A stretch of DNA of 64,000 bases from Pectobacterium aroidearum. GTDB lineage: Bacteria; Pseudomonadota; Gammaproteobacteria; Enterobacterales; Enterobacteriaceae. The translations under genes and the position numbers were made by a program. The stretch is taken from positions 2,356,001 to 2,420,000 of the forward strand of contig NZ_CP166097.1 in assembly GCF_041228105.1 (NCBI RefSeq), written 5' to 3'. The notes beneath the pieces were generated by a model that worked only from the letters and a program-made list of their open reading frames with translations, was not told where the DNA came from and did not search any database. The first letter of the stretch is position 1, and each line of letters opens with the position of its first letter. This document shows positions 52,961 through 62,263 of the stretch, piece after piece.

Positions 52961-53740
52961 TTATATGGCGCTCATACCTCCGTCAATAGAAAGTATTTGG
53001 CCCGTAATATATTTACTGGCGTCGGAAGCAAATAAGATCGCAGCACCTTTTAAGTCTTCATCATCACCAATGCGTCGCAGTGGAGATTTTTGCGCCAGCG
53101 CATCGACGCCAAGCCGATTCAACAGGTTCTGCGTCATCGTTGAAGGGAAAAAACCGGGCGCGAGTGCATTGACGGTGATATTAAATTCTCCCCATTCGCC
53201 CGCTAATGCTCGGGTAAAATTCACCACGGCACCTTTGCTGGTACTGTAGGCTATGCCTTCCAGCCAGCCGGGCAGATTACCCTGTAAACCAGCAAGCGAT
53301 GCCACGTTAATAATTTTTCCATAGCGGCGGGGGATCATGCTGCCTTTACCGATTTTCTGCGTTAATAAAAACAGGCTGCGGATATTCAGGTTCATGACGC
53401 GATCCCAGTCAGCAATCGCATGGTCTTCCGCCGGGGAACCGAATGCTGTACCGGCATTATTGACGAGAATATCTATCTGACCTGTTTTAGCGATAGCTTC
53501 CTCTGCGAGGCGTTCAATATCGCGGTCTTGCGTATTGTCGGCGACAATCCATTCGGCACGAATACCCAGCGAGGAGAGGTGTGACTGCGCGGTCTGTAAT
53601 TCATCGGCGTGGCGCGCTGAGAGGATAATATGAGCGCCTTGTGCACCGAGTGCTTCGGCAATTTGCAACCCTAACCCACGCGATCCTCCGGTGATGAGCG
53701 CGGTTTTTCCAGACAGGGCAAAGAAGTGCGGCGTATCCAT
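52961..53740 (-). CDS. Short-chain dehydrogenase/reductase
   Basis: A 259-residue classical SDR. NAD(P)-binding motif TGGSRGLG, NNAG at about residue 94, catalytic serine in INVASLAG and YSTSK (tyrosine and lysine) are all present, and the C-terminus GQILSIDGGM is typical. It reduces or oxidises an unknown ketone or alcohol. Placed at the head of the co-oriented cluster, so it is plausibly part of the same pathway, though the repeat behind it could separate the transcripts. Confidence 0.9.
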   Translation of the reverse strand: MDTPHFFALSGKTALITGGSRGLGLQIAEALGAQGAHIILSARHADELQTAQSHLSSLGIRAEWIVADNTQDRDIERLAEEAIAKTGQIDILVNNAGTAFGSPAEDHAIADWDRVMNLNIRSLFLLTQKIGKGSMIPRRYGKIINVASLAGLQGNLPGWLEGIAYSTSKGAVVNFTRALAGEWGEFNITVNALAPGFFPSTMTQNLLNRLGVDALAQKSPLRRIGDDEDLKGAAILFASDASKYITGQILSIDGGMSAI

Positions 53741-54091
53741 ACCGATTCCCTTATATTGAGATTTCCATCCATTAGAATGTGCCCTAAATAATTCGTGTTG
53801 CAGAATAAAACGTTATTATTGAATAACGTACCTGAAACTTGAAATAGGAAGGGATCGCACTTGAAACTGTATTGAGTTTAAATAGATATCAGGAAAAAAC
53901 TCCAGCGATATTCTGTCATTAATAAACAGGATATTTTTGAGTTGTGATTAGTCACGCATTAATTACCTAAATAAAATTATTCAGTATAAAGATAATTATT
54001 TTCTTCGTTTTAATTGTTACCTCCGTGTTGGTGTGACTGTGCGGCGGGATTGTTTTACAACCCCGCCGCCATCAATGTTATCTGTATAAAC
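53741..54091. other. Intergenic region with repeat fragments
   Basis: About 350 AT-rich bases. An inverted fragment of the dispersed repeat (GCCCTAAATAATTCG, 53781-53795) and a second partial end (CCTGAAACTTGAAATAGG, about 53830-53847) lie next to each other. Otherwise I see nothing; the SDR promoter should be near 53750-53790. Confidence 0.5.
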
Positions 54092-55120
54092 CTAAAAAAG
54101 ATGCCCATCTAGCTGCAAAGGTTGTAAGCGTTTCTCCCACTCAATTAAATCCGTGTACCACTGTGCGGTAAAGCAGGTCGGCTGTGTTCCCGCCAACTGA
54201 TCGGTAGTTAGCACATGAACAATTTCTCTTACTCCATCACGAATGCTGCGTGTAGGTAAAAAACCTAACGTAGTTCTCGCATGGGAAAAACAGAGTTGAT
54301 AATCACGGGTATCCAGAGATAGAGGGTGATGAACGATTTTCACCTCGGGAATTTCCTCGGTGATGATGGCAGCAATGCTGTTGATGGTGTGATTTAACGA
54401 GTCGCCACCAATATTAAAAACGGGGGGCACTGAAAGTGGGAGATCAAGCTGTAAGGCGAGTAGTACGGCACGGGCGACATCCTGAACGTGAATAAACGGA
54501 CGGTGCTGGAGGCCATCACCATCAATGGTAATGAATTTCTCCCGCACGGCCATACGCGTCATGATATTGACGGAGAGGTCATAGCGCATACGAGGTGCCA
54601 GGCCGAACACTGTGGCGTTACGCAGAATAATTGGCTGAAAGGTGGTATCGCTTAGCCGAATAAGTTCTCGTTCAACATTCAGTTTTAGCTCCGCGTAGAG
54701 GCTCTGTGGTTTGCACTCCATTTCTTCATCTGCTGATTCTGCACCAGAACGACCATAAACCGAGGCGGAACTCATATAGATGTAGCGCTGAACACCCGCC
54801 TTTTTTGCCGTATTGGCGAGATGACAAGCGCCGTCGTAATTGATGGCATGGGTGAGCGTGGACGATATTTGTGCGGCAGGATCGTTGCTTAATCCCGCGA
54901 GATCGATGACGGCTTCAACATTGTGCAATATATCGGGGGTGATGTGGCGTATATCGCCACGTAGCGTATGGAATTCTGGAGATTGTGGCATTTCTGATAC
55001 GGGCTGGCCGAAGTAAAAGCGATCGAAGGCCACCACGCGGTATCCCTGATTAATTAATAAATGGCATAGCGGTATGCCGATGTAGCCACCTGCGCCAGCG
55101 ACCAATATCGTGTTTTTCAT
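54092..55120 (-). CDS. NAD-dependent nucleotide-sugar epimerase/dehydratase
   Basis: A 342-residue extended SDR. The nucleotide loop is VAGAGGYIGIPLCHLL, the catalytic motif is in SLYAELKLNVERE (Y-x-x-x-K) with serine in MSSASVYG, and the substrate region includes FIHVQDVARAVLLAL and FNIGGDSLNHT, all as in NDP-sugar 4-epimerases and dehydratases. It begins with a four-base overlap on the end of the chitin-synthase/DegT fusion gene. It probably supplies or modifies the sugar that the fused aminotransferase and glycosyltransferase use; the exact sugar is unknown. Confidence 0.88.
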   Translation of the reverse strand: MKNTILVAGAGGYIGIPLCHLLINQGYRVVAFDRFYFGQPVSEMPQSPEFHTLRGDIRHITPDILHNVEAVIDLAGLSNDPAAQISSTLTHAINYDGACHLANTAKKAGVQRYIYMSSASVYGRSGAESADEEMECKPQSLYAELKLNVERELIRLSDTTFQPIILRNATVFGLAPRMRYDLSVNIMTRMAVREKFITIDGDGLQHRPFIHVQDVARAVLLALQLDLPLSVPPVFNIGGDSLNHTINSIAAIITEEIPEVKIVHHPLSLDTRDYQLCFSHARTTLGFLPTRSIRDGVREIVHVLTTDQLAGTQPTCFTAQWYTDLIEWEKRLQPLQLDGHLF

Positions 55121-58100
55121 GCGTGTACTCCTTCAGCAACATGGTGAGTGAGGGGAGAAAGGGCTAATGCGCTGAGTGAAGTAAGGATGAGTTCGCATTC
55201 TTTCTCCGTCATGTCGTTGTAAATTGGCAATGCCAAAACACATGCAGACAGAAGTTCGGTTTGTGGGAGTGAGGCCTGCGGCTTCCGTGCATAGGCGGGC
55301 ATGAGATGACAGGCTGGTGCGTAATAGCTGCGCACCATGATCCCTTGTGCATGCAGCGCGTGTTGCAGGTCATTACGGCTCATACCATAACGCTTCGCAT
55401 CTACGTAAATGGGGAGATATTGCCAGACAGGGGATTGCCCTTCTGGGGGTAAGCAGGGGGTCAGGCCGGGAATGGAAGTCATACCCGTAATCAGACGCGA
55501 TGCTGCTTGCCGACGGCATGTTAATTGGGATTCCAGATAAGGGAGTTGTGCCAGCCCGATAATCGCGTTGAGTTCACTCATCTTGCCATTCAATCCAGGA
55601 AGTACACAGATACCAGATGCATCCTGCCCGAAATTGCGAATCGCTTCGGCACGTTTGATGAGCTCCGCGTCATGACTGCATAGGCAGCCACCTTCAATGG
55701 TGTTATATGACTTCGTTGCGTGAAAACTGAAAATTTGTGCATCGCCGAAGCCACCGATCCGTTGTCCATTAACCGTGGTACCAAATGCAGGGGCACTGTC
55801 GATAAACAGACGCAGTCCGTGGGTTCGCGCAATTTGTTGTAATGCGGCATAGTCGCTGGCATAGCCATAAACGTCCACAGCGACAATCGCGGTAGTATTC
55901 GCAGTGATGCGACGTATAACATCGTTGGGATCCAGCAGCGGGCAATCCTGGCTTTTAATATCAGCGAAAACTGGCGTCCCCCCAGCCATAACGACAGCAT
56001 GAGGCGTGCCAGCAAAGGTAAATGAGGGGACAATAACGTCTTTGCCCTTAATGTCTGCTGCCAGTAACAGGGTAATTAATGCCTGCTCACCGTTACAGAA
56101 TACGCGTGTGGGAACCGATTGATATTCAGTTAACCGACTTTCTAATTGGCGAACATAGGGGCCATTGTTGGTGACATTACCGCGGGTAAGACTCTCTTCT
56201 ATGATCGACGAGAAGGACTCGAAAGGTGGGAAAACCGGCCTGACGATAGGGAGCAAAGAGGAGACGGGATATTCAACGCGATCGACAAAGGGAACAGATG
56301 CGTGTTTACGCCGCATGCGCAATCGTTTGGTGAGACTGGCACCGATGCTGGTGATGGATGACAGTATTATACGAACACAGAAAAACATGGCAGCGCATTG
56401 GATAATGAACATCCATTGCGTGTTAGGGAGTGCCAGCAAGAACAGTAACACGACGGTCAGTGAACCGGCACCCCAGATAAATAGCAGTTTGTCGCGAGTG
56501 GCCGCCCACGATTTTTGTTTATTATCCCCAGACTGATGAGTGGTCAAGCCTTTGGTTCCCCAACTGACATCATTAATGTTGGCGATAGAGTAGGTTGTCA
56601 GATAGAGGCTGAAAATCGGTAATAGAATGAGGTAAAGGGGCATCCAGCGTAGGAACTGCCGTAGATAACTCCATGAATGCAGGCCAATGGCAAGGCAAAG
56701 CAGTAACAGAGCCACGCCCATGAGGCTGACGTTCGTTATGGAGGTTTCCAACAGTGCCAGGATACATGCTGCTCCCAGTAATCCTCCGAGTACCGACATC
56801 GCAGCGATGTGGTAGCACGTGCCAGCCTCATTATTCAACGTGGCTCTACGGTTCATACAGAGCGTTCCGATCCAGATGACAATAAAAAGCAGTGCCGCAC
56901 CTATGGCTGCAGTGGTGTTAAGTGACGGATTGGCGTCTGGCAGGATACGGCTGACAAATGTGTGTACACCTGCCGCGAGCAAAATGGCGCTAAATGAGGG
57001 CATCATAAATTGAGAAATAAACTGTAACATTCCCCAAAGTAAAGAAAGCGTAACATTGCAGCGTCGCATTGGCGAAAGAGAGGACTGCGTTATCACCTCG
57101 GGCAATCGGGATAACGAGTGTAAGCGAGCGGCAAGGGTACTATTGACCCAACGTCGTCGCTGGCGCAGAAGTTCTATGAAGGTAGGCGCTGGGTCTGAAC
57201 GTACAACGGCACCTTGCTCATAACGTACCCCACTCCCTTGATGGTGTGTGGCCAGTTCAAACCCCATAACCCGATCTTCCGCTAGAAACAGGTTACGCTC
57301 TAATAAACCTTGGGGAATTAACCCACGCAGATAGGCCTCAACCGGCGCGTGCGGATGTCCGTGATTTTCACAAAATTGGCTCCATCGAATCATACTGCAT
57401 TGTCCAGGAACCACTTCCAGATAATGCAGAGCACTGCCGATGGCCCAATCACTGACTTTTTCCCAAATAAAATCGGCATATTGCCAATTCTGCGCCAGGT
57501 TTGCATCAGTAGGAACCGGGAGCATCACGCGCGTTGTGACGGCCCCACAATAAGGATCTCGCCACATATGTTGTAGCAACTGTATCAAACATGCTGACTC
57601 AGTGACCGATCCCGCATCGATCTGCATGGCAAATTCGGCCTTAACGACACGCCCTACACCCCAAAAAAACCAGGCGTGGCTATCCAGCTTTCCTGCATTA
57701 TGGCGCTTGTTGGCAAGAAGTAGCGTCATGTTCTGCTCCGCGCTTTCAGCTATCCCAGATTGATCACAGCAGCGCAGAATATGAGAGGTGGACTGTTCGC
57801 TGACCTGAAGCGTCAATGAATTGCTCTGCTTGTCCGATGTGGGCGTTTGCATTGGCAGTAATCCCAGCGAGGCTAAAAGCGAGACGGTTGATGGGTGAGC
57901 GCTGTCGGTGCCATCAAGTAGGATGCAAATGATGAGGTTGGGCGGACGATTGGTAAACGTTGTGGTTAACTCTTGCTGATTACGAACCAGCCCTGCCAGC
58001 GTATCGGCAAGCATGGGAGCCGGTTCGTTATACAGCGTGAGGCACACGAGAATATCGGCTTGTCCGGCGGGGAGGCCTCCGCTTATATGGATATTATCAC

Positions 58101-58188
58101 GACAGGATTGCCGGATTTTTGCCAGCATTTGCCAGTTATCGCTATCGGTGATCGTAGTCGGATGGTTCAGTGCCATGGTTTTTTTCAT
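55117..58188 (-). CDS. Chitin-synthase-like glycosyltransferase fused to DegT/StrS sugar aminotransferase
   Basis: A 1023-residue three-part protein. (1) A GT2 domain (about 45-370) carries the motif series of fungal-type chitin synthases: LVCLTLYNEP, ICILLDGTDSAHPST, MQIDAGS (near 190), VVPGQCSMIR, LAEDRVMGFEL (near 305) and LLRQRRRW (near 340). (2) Several membrane helices (about 380-625). (3) A DegT/DnrJ/EryC1/StrS PLP aminotransferase (about 645-1005) with NGPYVRQLE, DVIVPSFTFAGTPHAVVMAG and the PLP lysine near 826 in FSFHATKSYNTIEGG. The frame is open to 58284; I prefer the ATG at 58188, 33 bases after the DUF1501 stop. Product inferred to be an amino-sugar-containing glycan. Confidence 0.85.
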   Translation of the reverse strand: MKKTMALNHPTTITDSDNWQMLAKIRQSCRDNIHISGGLPAGQADILVCLTLYNEPAPMLADTLAGLVRNQQELTTTFTNRPPNLIICILLDGTDSAHPSTVSLLASLGLLPMQTPTSDKQSNSLTLQVSEQSTSHILRCCDQSGIAESAEQNMTLLLANKRHNAGKLDSHAWFFWGVGRVVKAEFAMQIDAGSVTESACLIQLLQHMWRDPYCGAVTTRVMLPVPTDANLAQNWQYADFIWEKVSDWAIGSALHYLEVVPGQCSMIRWSQFCENHGHPHAPVEAYLRGLIPQGLLERNLFLAEDRVMGFELATHHQGSGVRYEQGAVVRSDPAPTFIELLRQRRRWVNSTLAARLHSLSRLPEVITQSSLSPMRRCNVTLSLLWGMLQFISQFMMPSFSAILLAAGVHTFVSRILPDANPSLNTTAAIGAALLFIVIWIGTLCMNRRATLNNEAGTCYHIAAMSVLGGLLGAACILALLETSITNVSLMGVALLLLCLAIGLHSWSYLRQFLRWMPLYLILLPIFSLYLTTYSIANINDVSWGTKGLTTHQSGDNKQKSWAATRDKLLFIWGAGSLTVVLLFLLALPNTQWMFIIQCAAMFFCVRIILSSITSIGASLTKRLRMRRKHASVPFVDRVEYPVSSLLPIVRPVFPPFESFSSIIEESLTRGNVTNNGPYVRQLESRLTEYQSVPTRVFCNGEQALITLLLAADIKGKDVIVPSFTFAGTPHAVVMAGGTPVFADIKSQDCPLLDPNDVIRRITANTTAIVAVDVYGYASDYAALQQIARTHGLRLFIDSAPAFGTTVNGQRIGGFGDAQIFSFHATKSYNTIEGGCLCSHDAELIKRAEAIRNFGQDASGICVLPGLNGKMSELNAIIGLAQLPYLESQLTCRRQAASRLITGMTSIPGLTPCLPPEGQSPVWQYLPIYVDAKRYGMSRNDLQHALHAQGIMVRSYYAPACHLMPAYARKPQASLPQTELLSACVLALPIYNDMTEKECELILTSLSALALSPLTHHVAEGVHA

Positions 58189-58220
58189 ACAAGGGTGTCC
58201 CGTAGAAATAAGGCGATCGG

Positions 58221-59420
58221 TTAAAGGCGAATATTCAGAGGAGAGAGCGGCGTTCCCCCAGCCTGAGTCACTGGAAGTTTCCAAAAACGTTCGGCGACGG
58301 CGGCGTATATCGAGCGGAAATCGGTAGAGAAATAAGGGTTGCCATCGCTATCCAACTTATCGAGTGGGCTGCGGGCTCCCCAGATGCCCCCCTCGACTTG
58401 ACCACCCAATAACAACATTGGCCCACAGGTGCCGTGATCGGTTCCGCCCGATGCATTTTCTTTTGGCCGACGTCCGAACTCTGAGTGCACCATAATCAGG
58501 CTGTCCTGCCAGGCGCCAATATCGATGAGTCCTTGCCGTAGCCCCAGCATTAACGTTTCTACTTTGCTGAGTTGGCGTTCATGCTCACCGCGCAAATTGC
58601 TATGCAGATCGAAGCCAGACAAACTGATTTTGTACAGCGGTGAACGGACATTATTCTCTATAAGCCAGAGTATTGTTGCCGCTTGGGCATTTTGCGGTTC
58701 AATGTAGCCGTCGTGGGTAAATCGACGAGTGAAATGGTTCTGATTGCGCAGCTTATTTTGAATTCGTCGACTTATCGTGCTGGTACTCTCCATTAACCGC
58801 AGGATGTGTTGTGCTGCGGGAGGGCGGTTATCATTGGTTTGGGAGGAGGCCAGGGTTAAATCGGTGCTAAGCAGGGCGCGACTATCCTGAAGCGTCAGCG
58901 CCTGGATCGTCGGATGGATAAGTAAAGACTGATCGCCAGAGAGAATAATGCCATCGGTATCATGATACCGCTCCTCACGTGAAGAGGTGCTCAGAACGCG
59001 ACCAGCCCATCCTGATTTCAGCGTCGGGGTATCAGCGCCATTGGCCCATATTGCGGCGGAACTGAAATGAGACAGATTGGGCGACGGATAACCCACGTCT
59101 TGTATTACCGCTAACTCCCCCTTTTGAAATACATGAGCGAGTTTTTTCCAGGCGAGGTTAAAAGCTAAATCGTCGTTTAAAGGCGCATATTCGTGCGCTT
59201 TTAACGCTAGCATAGGGCGATAATGTCGATAGAGCGGATCCCGATAGGGAACCAACGTGTTTAACGCATCATTTCCCCCAAATAATTCAATGACGATCAA
59301 ATGCTTATTAATAGGAATGGTGCTTTTGGCGAACCCGCGCAGGGGAAGCATGGTTGTTAATATCCCTGCGGCAAGCCCACCGAGAAGTAAACGCCGTGAC
59401 GGTATAAACGGTGCTGACAT
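58221..59420 (-). CDS. DUF1501 family protein, Tat-type signal
   Basis: A 399-residue exported protein. The N-terminus SRRLLLGGLAAGILTTMLPL has a twin arginine and a hydrophobic core, a likely Tat signal. Family hallmarks follow: HLIVIELFGGNDALNTLVPY, IQDVGYPSPNLSHF, and VHSEFGRRPKENASGGTDHG, which resembles a metal site of the alkaline-phosphatase/sulfatase superfamily. The biochemical function is unknown. It is encoded between the DUF1800 gene (16 bases) and the glycosyltransferase fusion gene, as an obvious operon partner. Confidence 0.88.
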   Translation of the reverse strand: MSAPFIPSRRLLLGGLAAGILTTMLPLRGFAKSTIPINKHLIVIELFGGNDALNTLVPYRDPLYRHYRPMLALKAHEYAPLNDDLAFNLAWKKLAHVFQKGELAVIQDVGYPSPNLSHFSSAAIWANGADTPTLKSGWAGRVLSTSSREERYHDTDGIILSGDQSLLIHPTIQALTLQDSRALLSTDLTLASSQTNDNRPPAAQHILRLMESTSTISRRIQNKLRNQNHFTRRFTHDGYIEPQNAQAATILWLIENNVRSPLYKISLSGFDLHSNLRGEHERQLSKVETLMLGLRQGLIDIGAWQDSLIMVHSEFGRRPKENASGGTDHGTCGPMLLLGGQVEGGIWGARSPLDKLDSDGNPYFSTDFRSIYAAVAERFWKLPVTQAGGTPLSPLNIRL

Positions 59421-59436
59421 AAGCAGATATCCTTAT

Positions 59437-61398
59437 CTATTTCATATTAAATGCAGGGTCAAGTGTCAGTGCCTTTAAGGTCACGGCACTGTTATCCCAA
59501 CTGACGGGTTGTCTAAAAGGCGAGATAGCCAGTAGTGAATGAGGAGATATACGGGCATAAGGTGTGACGCTAGTGGGTAGCGTGCTTCCCGATTGACTAA
59601 ATTGCGGCTTTAGGCGACCTGTACCGTATTCGATGTTGGCGTTGAGTGGCGTACTCCGATCGATCAGACTGGCCTCTTCGCTCCCAACCGGTAGAGTAAG
59701 GTCAAAAGATAAACTCAGGTTGCAGTAAAAAGATCCTAACGGTGAATCTGCCTGGCAGGAGGAACCTTTCGGGATGACCCAACTGGCTTGATGGGGAGAA
59801 AAACGATAGCCATTGAAGGAAATCCAATTGATAAATAAATGGGTATCGGGTTCATCTGCATCCATCGTAATGGTGACATTTTCCAATGTTGCGGATCCAC
59901 TGGGTAAGAGAATAGCGACGGTTTCCCACATGGGTTTCAGATTTCCTGGCTCGTTGGAAGTTTGTTCTTGCCGGGTATCTGCCCCGATCTTTGCAGTAAT
60001 TCTGGCAAGCTTTTGCCCATTGGCGGTGACGATAAAGCGAGCAGGTAGCCCACGACTTTCGGATGAAAAACGCACGATTAACCCATCATTGTCAGGCGGC
60101 GGATTTTCTACAGCAGACCACAGTCGGGTTAACACTCTGGTACGATCGACCAGTGTCTTGCTATCAAGCCATGCCATTCCCTCTTCCCATCCCGCCACTG
60201 AGGGAGCCATAAAGGGGCTTTGTCCCAGAGTCTGAAGATAATCAAGTAGGATCTGTTGATCGGGCAACACCAGCGACAGCGTGCGAGAAAAACCGACGAT
60301 AAGATCCAGCGGGGATTTGACCAATGCTCCACGATTGCGCTCGTGCCAAAAAGCGGGACTGAGCAACAATTCACGTATGAACGGTTTCATCGCATAGTCA
60401 TTATTGCGTAAATTTTGTGCTAATGCGGATACCGTTTCAGGGTTATCCTCTAGCGAAATAAAGGCGCGGTAAAACTTTCCTGCTAAACGCGTTGCCGTTT
60501 GGGGTTGCGACAATAAAACATCAACAAGCTGATCGAGTTCTTCATCGGGTGTTCCTTGAATTCTCTTGCCTAGCAGCGTTTTTTCGCCAGATACCGCCGC
60601 AATGGCGTCAAATCGATAACGCCATTGCTGCATGGCGTTGACACCATGCCCGGCCAGAATGCGGGCCACTTGTTTGACGTCATTTTCACTGTAATTACCC
60701 TCTCCTAGGGTAAAGAGCTCCATCAATTCTCTTGCAAGATTTTCATTAGGATTCTGGCGTGTATTAGAGGTGTTATCCAACCCGCTGAGCATCATGGGGT
60801 CTTGGAGTATTTTTCGTATCAGAAGGCGAAAGCTCTGGCTACCGACCTGCCGAAATAGAGTGAGCTGATCGAAAAAAGGGGCGGTGATGAGGGTGTTGTC
60901 AAACCGGGAAACGAAATGGTTGTGCCAGAACAGCGTGAGGCGATCGGCAAATGGAGTGGGTGTCAGAATCATTTCCTGTACCCACCACGTCTGCAGCTGG
61001 TTAATTTCGTTGATACGGAAGAAAATCATATTTTGCTCTCGCCAGCCTTCCTGCCAGTAATCTGGATAAGGTTTCTGCACGAAAGCCGGGGGAAGAGTGT
61101 AAAAAGGCGCATCGAGTGTGCTTAGCAGATAATCCACGGCTTGTTCCCGCGTCATCTCTTTGAAACGTTCAATATCCTGTGGGGTTGTGCCAAATCCAGT
61201 GCGGTCGACCAGATGACGTGTTTCTGCAATTGTTAAGGCGATTCCTGAGGTGCAGAATGTGAGAGTCCACAGCAGAATGAGAATGTTGCACAGACTACTT
61301 GCAAAAGATGATGGTCGTGGTTTTCTAAGGGGCGACGAGATCTGCTGGGTATGAAATGGCGTAAGATACGCTAATGCAAAACGAGCTTGTTTATGCAT
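59437..61398 (-). CDS. DUF1800 family protein
   Basis: A 653-residue exported or membrane-anchored protein. A hydrophobic segment (about 36-54, ILILLWTLTFCTSGIALTIA) serves as signal or anchor. DUF1800 hallmarks follow: RHLVDRTGFGTTPQDIERF, LTLFWHNHFVSRFDN, and LARELMELFTLGEGNYSEND. About 200 residues at the C-terminus (from about 440) form an extra, possibly beta-rich domain. DUF1800 and DUF1501 genes are usually paired, but their task is unknown. First gene of the four-gene set. Start codon at 61398 has only a distant GAGGGA. Confidence 0.88.
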   Translation of the reverse strand: MHKQARFALAYLTPFHTQQISSPLRKPRPSSFASSLCNILILLWTLTFCTSGIALTIAETRHLVDRTGFGTTPQDIERFKEMTREQAVDYLLSTLDAPFYTLPPAFVQKPYPDYWQEGWREQNMIFFRINEINQLQTWWVQEMILTPTPFADRLTLFWHNHFVSRFDNTLITAPFFDQLTLFRQVGSQSFRLLIRKILQDPMMLSGLDNTSNTRQNPNENLARELMELFTLGEGNYSENDVKQVARILAGHGVNAMQQWRYRFDAIAAVSGEKTLLGKRIQGTPDEELDQLVDVLLSQPQTATRLAGKFYRAFISLEDNPETVSALAQNLRNNDYAMKPFIRELLLSPAFWHERNRGALVKSPLDLIVGFSRTLSLVLPDQQILLDYLQTLGQSPFMAPSVAGWEEGMAWLDSKTLVDRTRVLTRLWSAVENPPPDNDGLIVRFSSESRGLPARFIVTANGQKLARITAKIGADTRQEQTSNEPGNLKPMWETVAILLPSGSATLENVTITMDADEPDTHLFINWISFNGYRFSPHQASWVIPKGSSCQADSPLGSFYCNLSLSFDLTLPVGSEEASLIDRSTPLNANIEYGTGRLKPQFSQSGSTLPTSVTPYARISPHSLLAISPFRQPVSWDNSAVTLKALTLDPAFNMK

Positions 61399-61510
61399 GA
61401 TAGTAGATTATCCCTCAGACGTAATAGAATGATGTGGATATCTACTATGTAAAAAGAGTATGTGGTTTTCACCTTAGCTGGGGTGATGTAGACCCTGGTA
61501 AGGGTAAAAA

Positions 61511-62263
61511 CTATGAGTTATTGAGTAGACGTTTTGCCTGAGCGAACTTGTTTTCAAGCGTGCTTTTGGAAATGCCCCTTTTATCGCCATAGTGAGCAAT
61601 TAAGGCAGAAATCACCGCATCCTGAGAGGTAAAAAGCGTATATGCCTGGCCTGAAGGTGAATGTTTATTATAAAGGCTAATTAATGCCCCAATAACTGTC
61701 AGATATGTACTTTCACTTCGTTCTCCCAGTGCAGGCTGCGTTGAATTCAGCATCGCTGATGCGCAAATAGCTTTTAGTGAAAGGTAATCGTTTTGTATAT
61801 TATTATGCTGGGTTTCAAGGTGGTTGTTCTTTATACGCATCACCTCTAATTCGGCTAAAAGTATATGCACCGAATTCATATTTATTGTTATGGCGGAAAA
61901 TTGTTCCTCTGGAGAGAATAAAAAATCGGGTTTCTCGTTTGGATAATATGACATCATCCAGTTTTTTAGATCGATATGACGAATGGATAAATCGGGATCG
62001 CTTAAGTCTATGGGGGTTGAACTGGTCACTCCGCGTTTACTATGCCGCAGTTCCCCATTGATGAGCCCATCAATCACTCTTTCGTGGTTTAATGACAGTT
62101 TTGGCCACATTTGAGCAGAATAATGTAAGAAAGTTAGCGGTGCTTCATCGAATTTATCAAGTATTTCAGACTCTGATGGTATTAAATAACTCCAACGAAT
62201 AGCAACCTCTATAGGGCGGTAGAATGTTTTTATAATGGGGGGGGCATGATATTCTGAAAGCAT
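61511..62263 (-). CDS. Hypothetical protein with possible C-terminal winged helix
   Basis: A 250-residue soluble protein of no family I recognise. The middle (about 125-175) looks coiled and helical (LLAELEVMRIKNNHLE). The C-terminus, HYGDKRGISKSTLENKFAQA, resembles a helix-turn-helix, and a basic tail follows. It lies 112 bases upstream of the DUF1800 gene on the same strand, so it may regulate that operon, but nothing proves it. ATG 62263 has AAGGA upstream; the frame also opens at 62284. Confidence 0.65.
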   Translation of the reverse strand: MLSEYHAPPIIKTFYRPIEVAIRWSYLIPSESEILDKFDEAPLTFLHYSAQMWPKLSLNHERVIDGLINGELRHSKRGVTSSTPIDLSDPDLSIRHIDLKNWMMSYYPNEKPDFLFSPEEQFSAITINMNSVHILLAELEVMRIKNNHLETQHNNIQNDYLSLKAICASAMLNSTQPALGERSESTYLTVIGALISLYNKHSPSGQAYTLFTSQDAVISALIAHYGDKRGISKSTLENKFAQAKRLLNNS

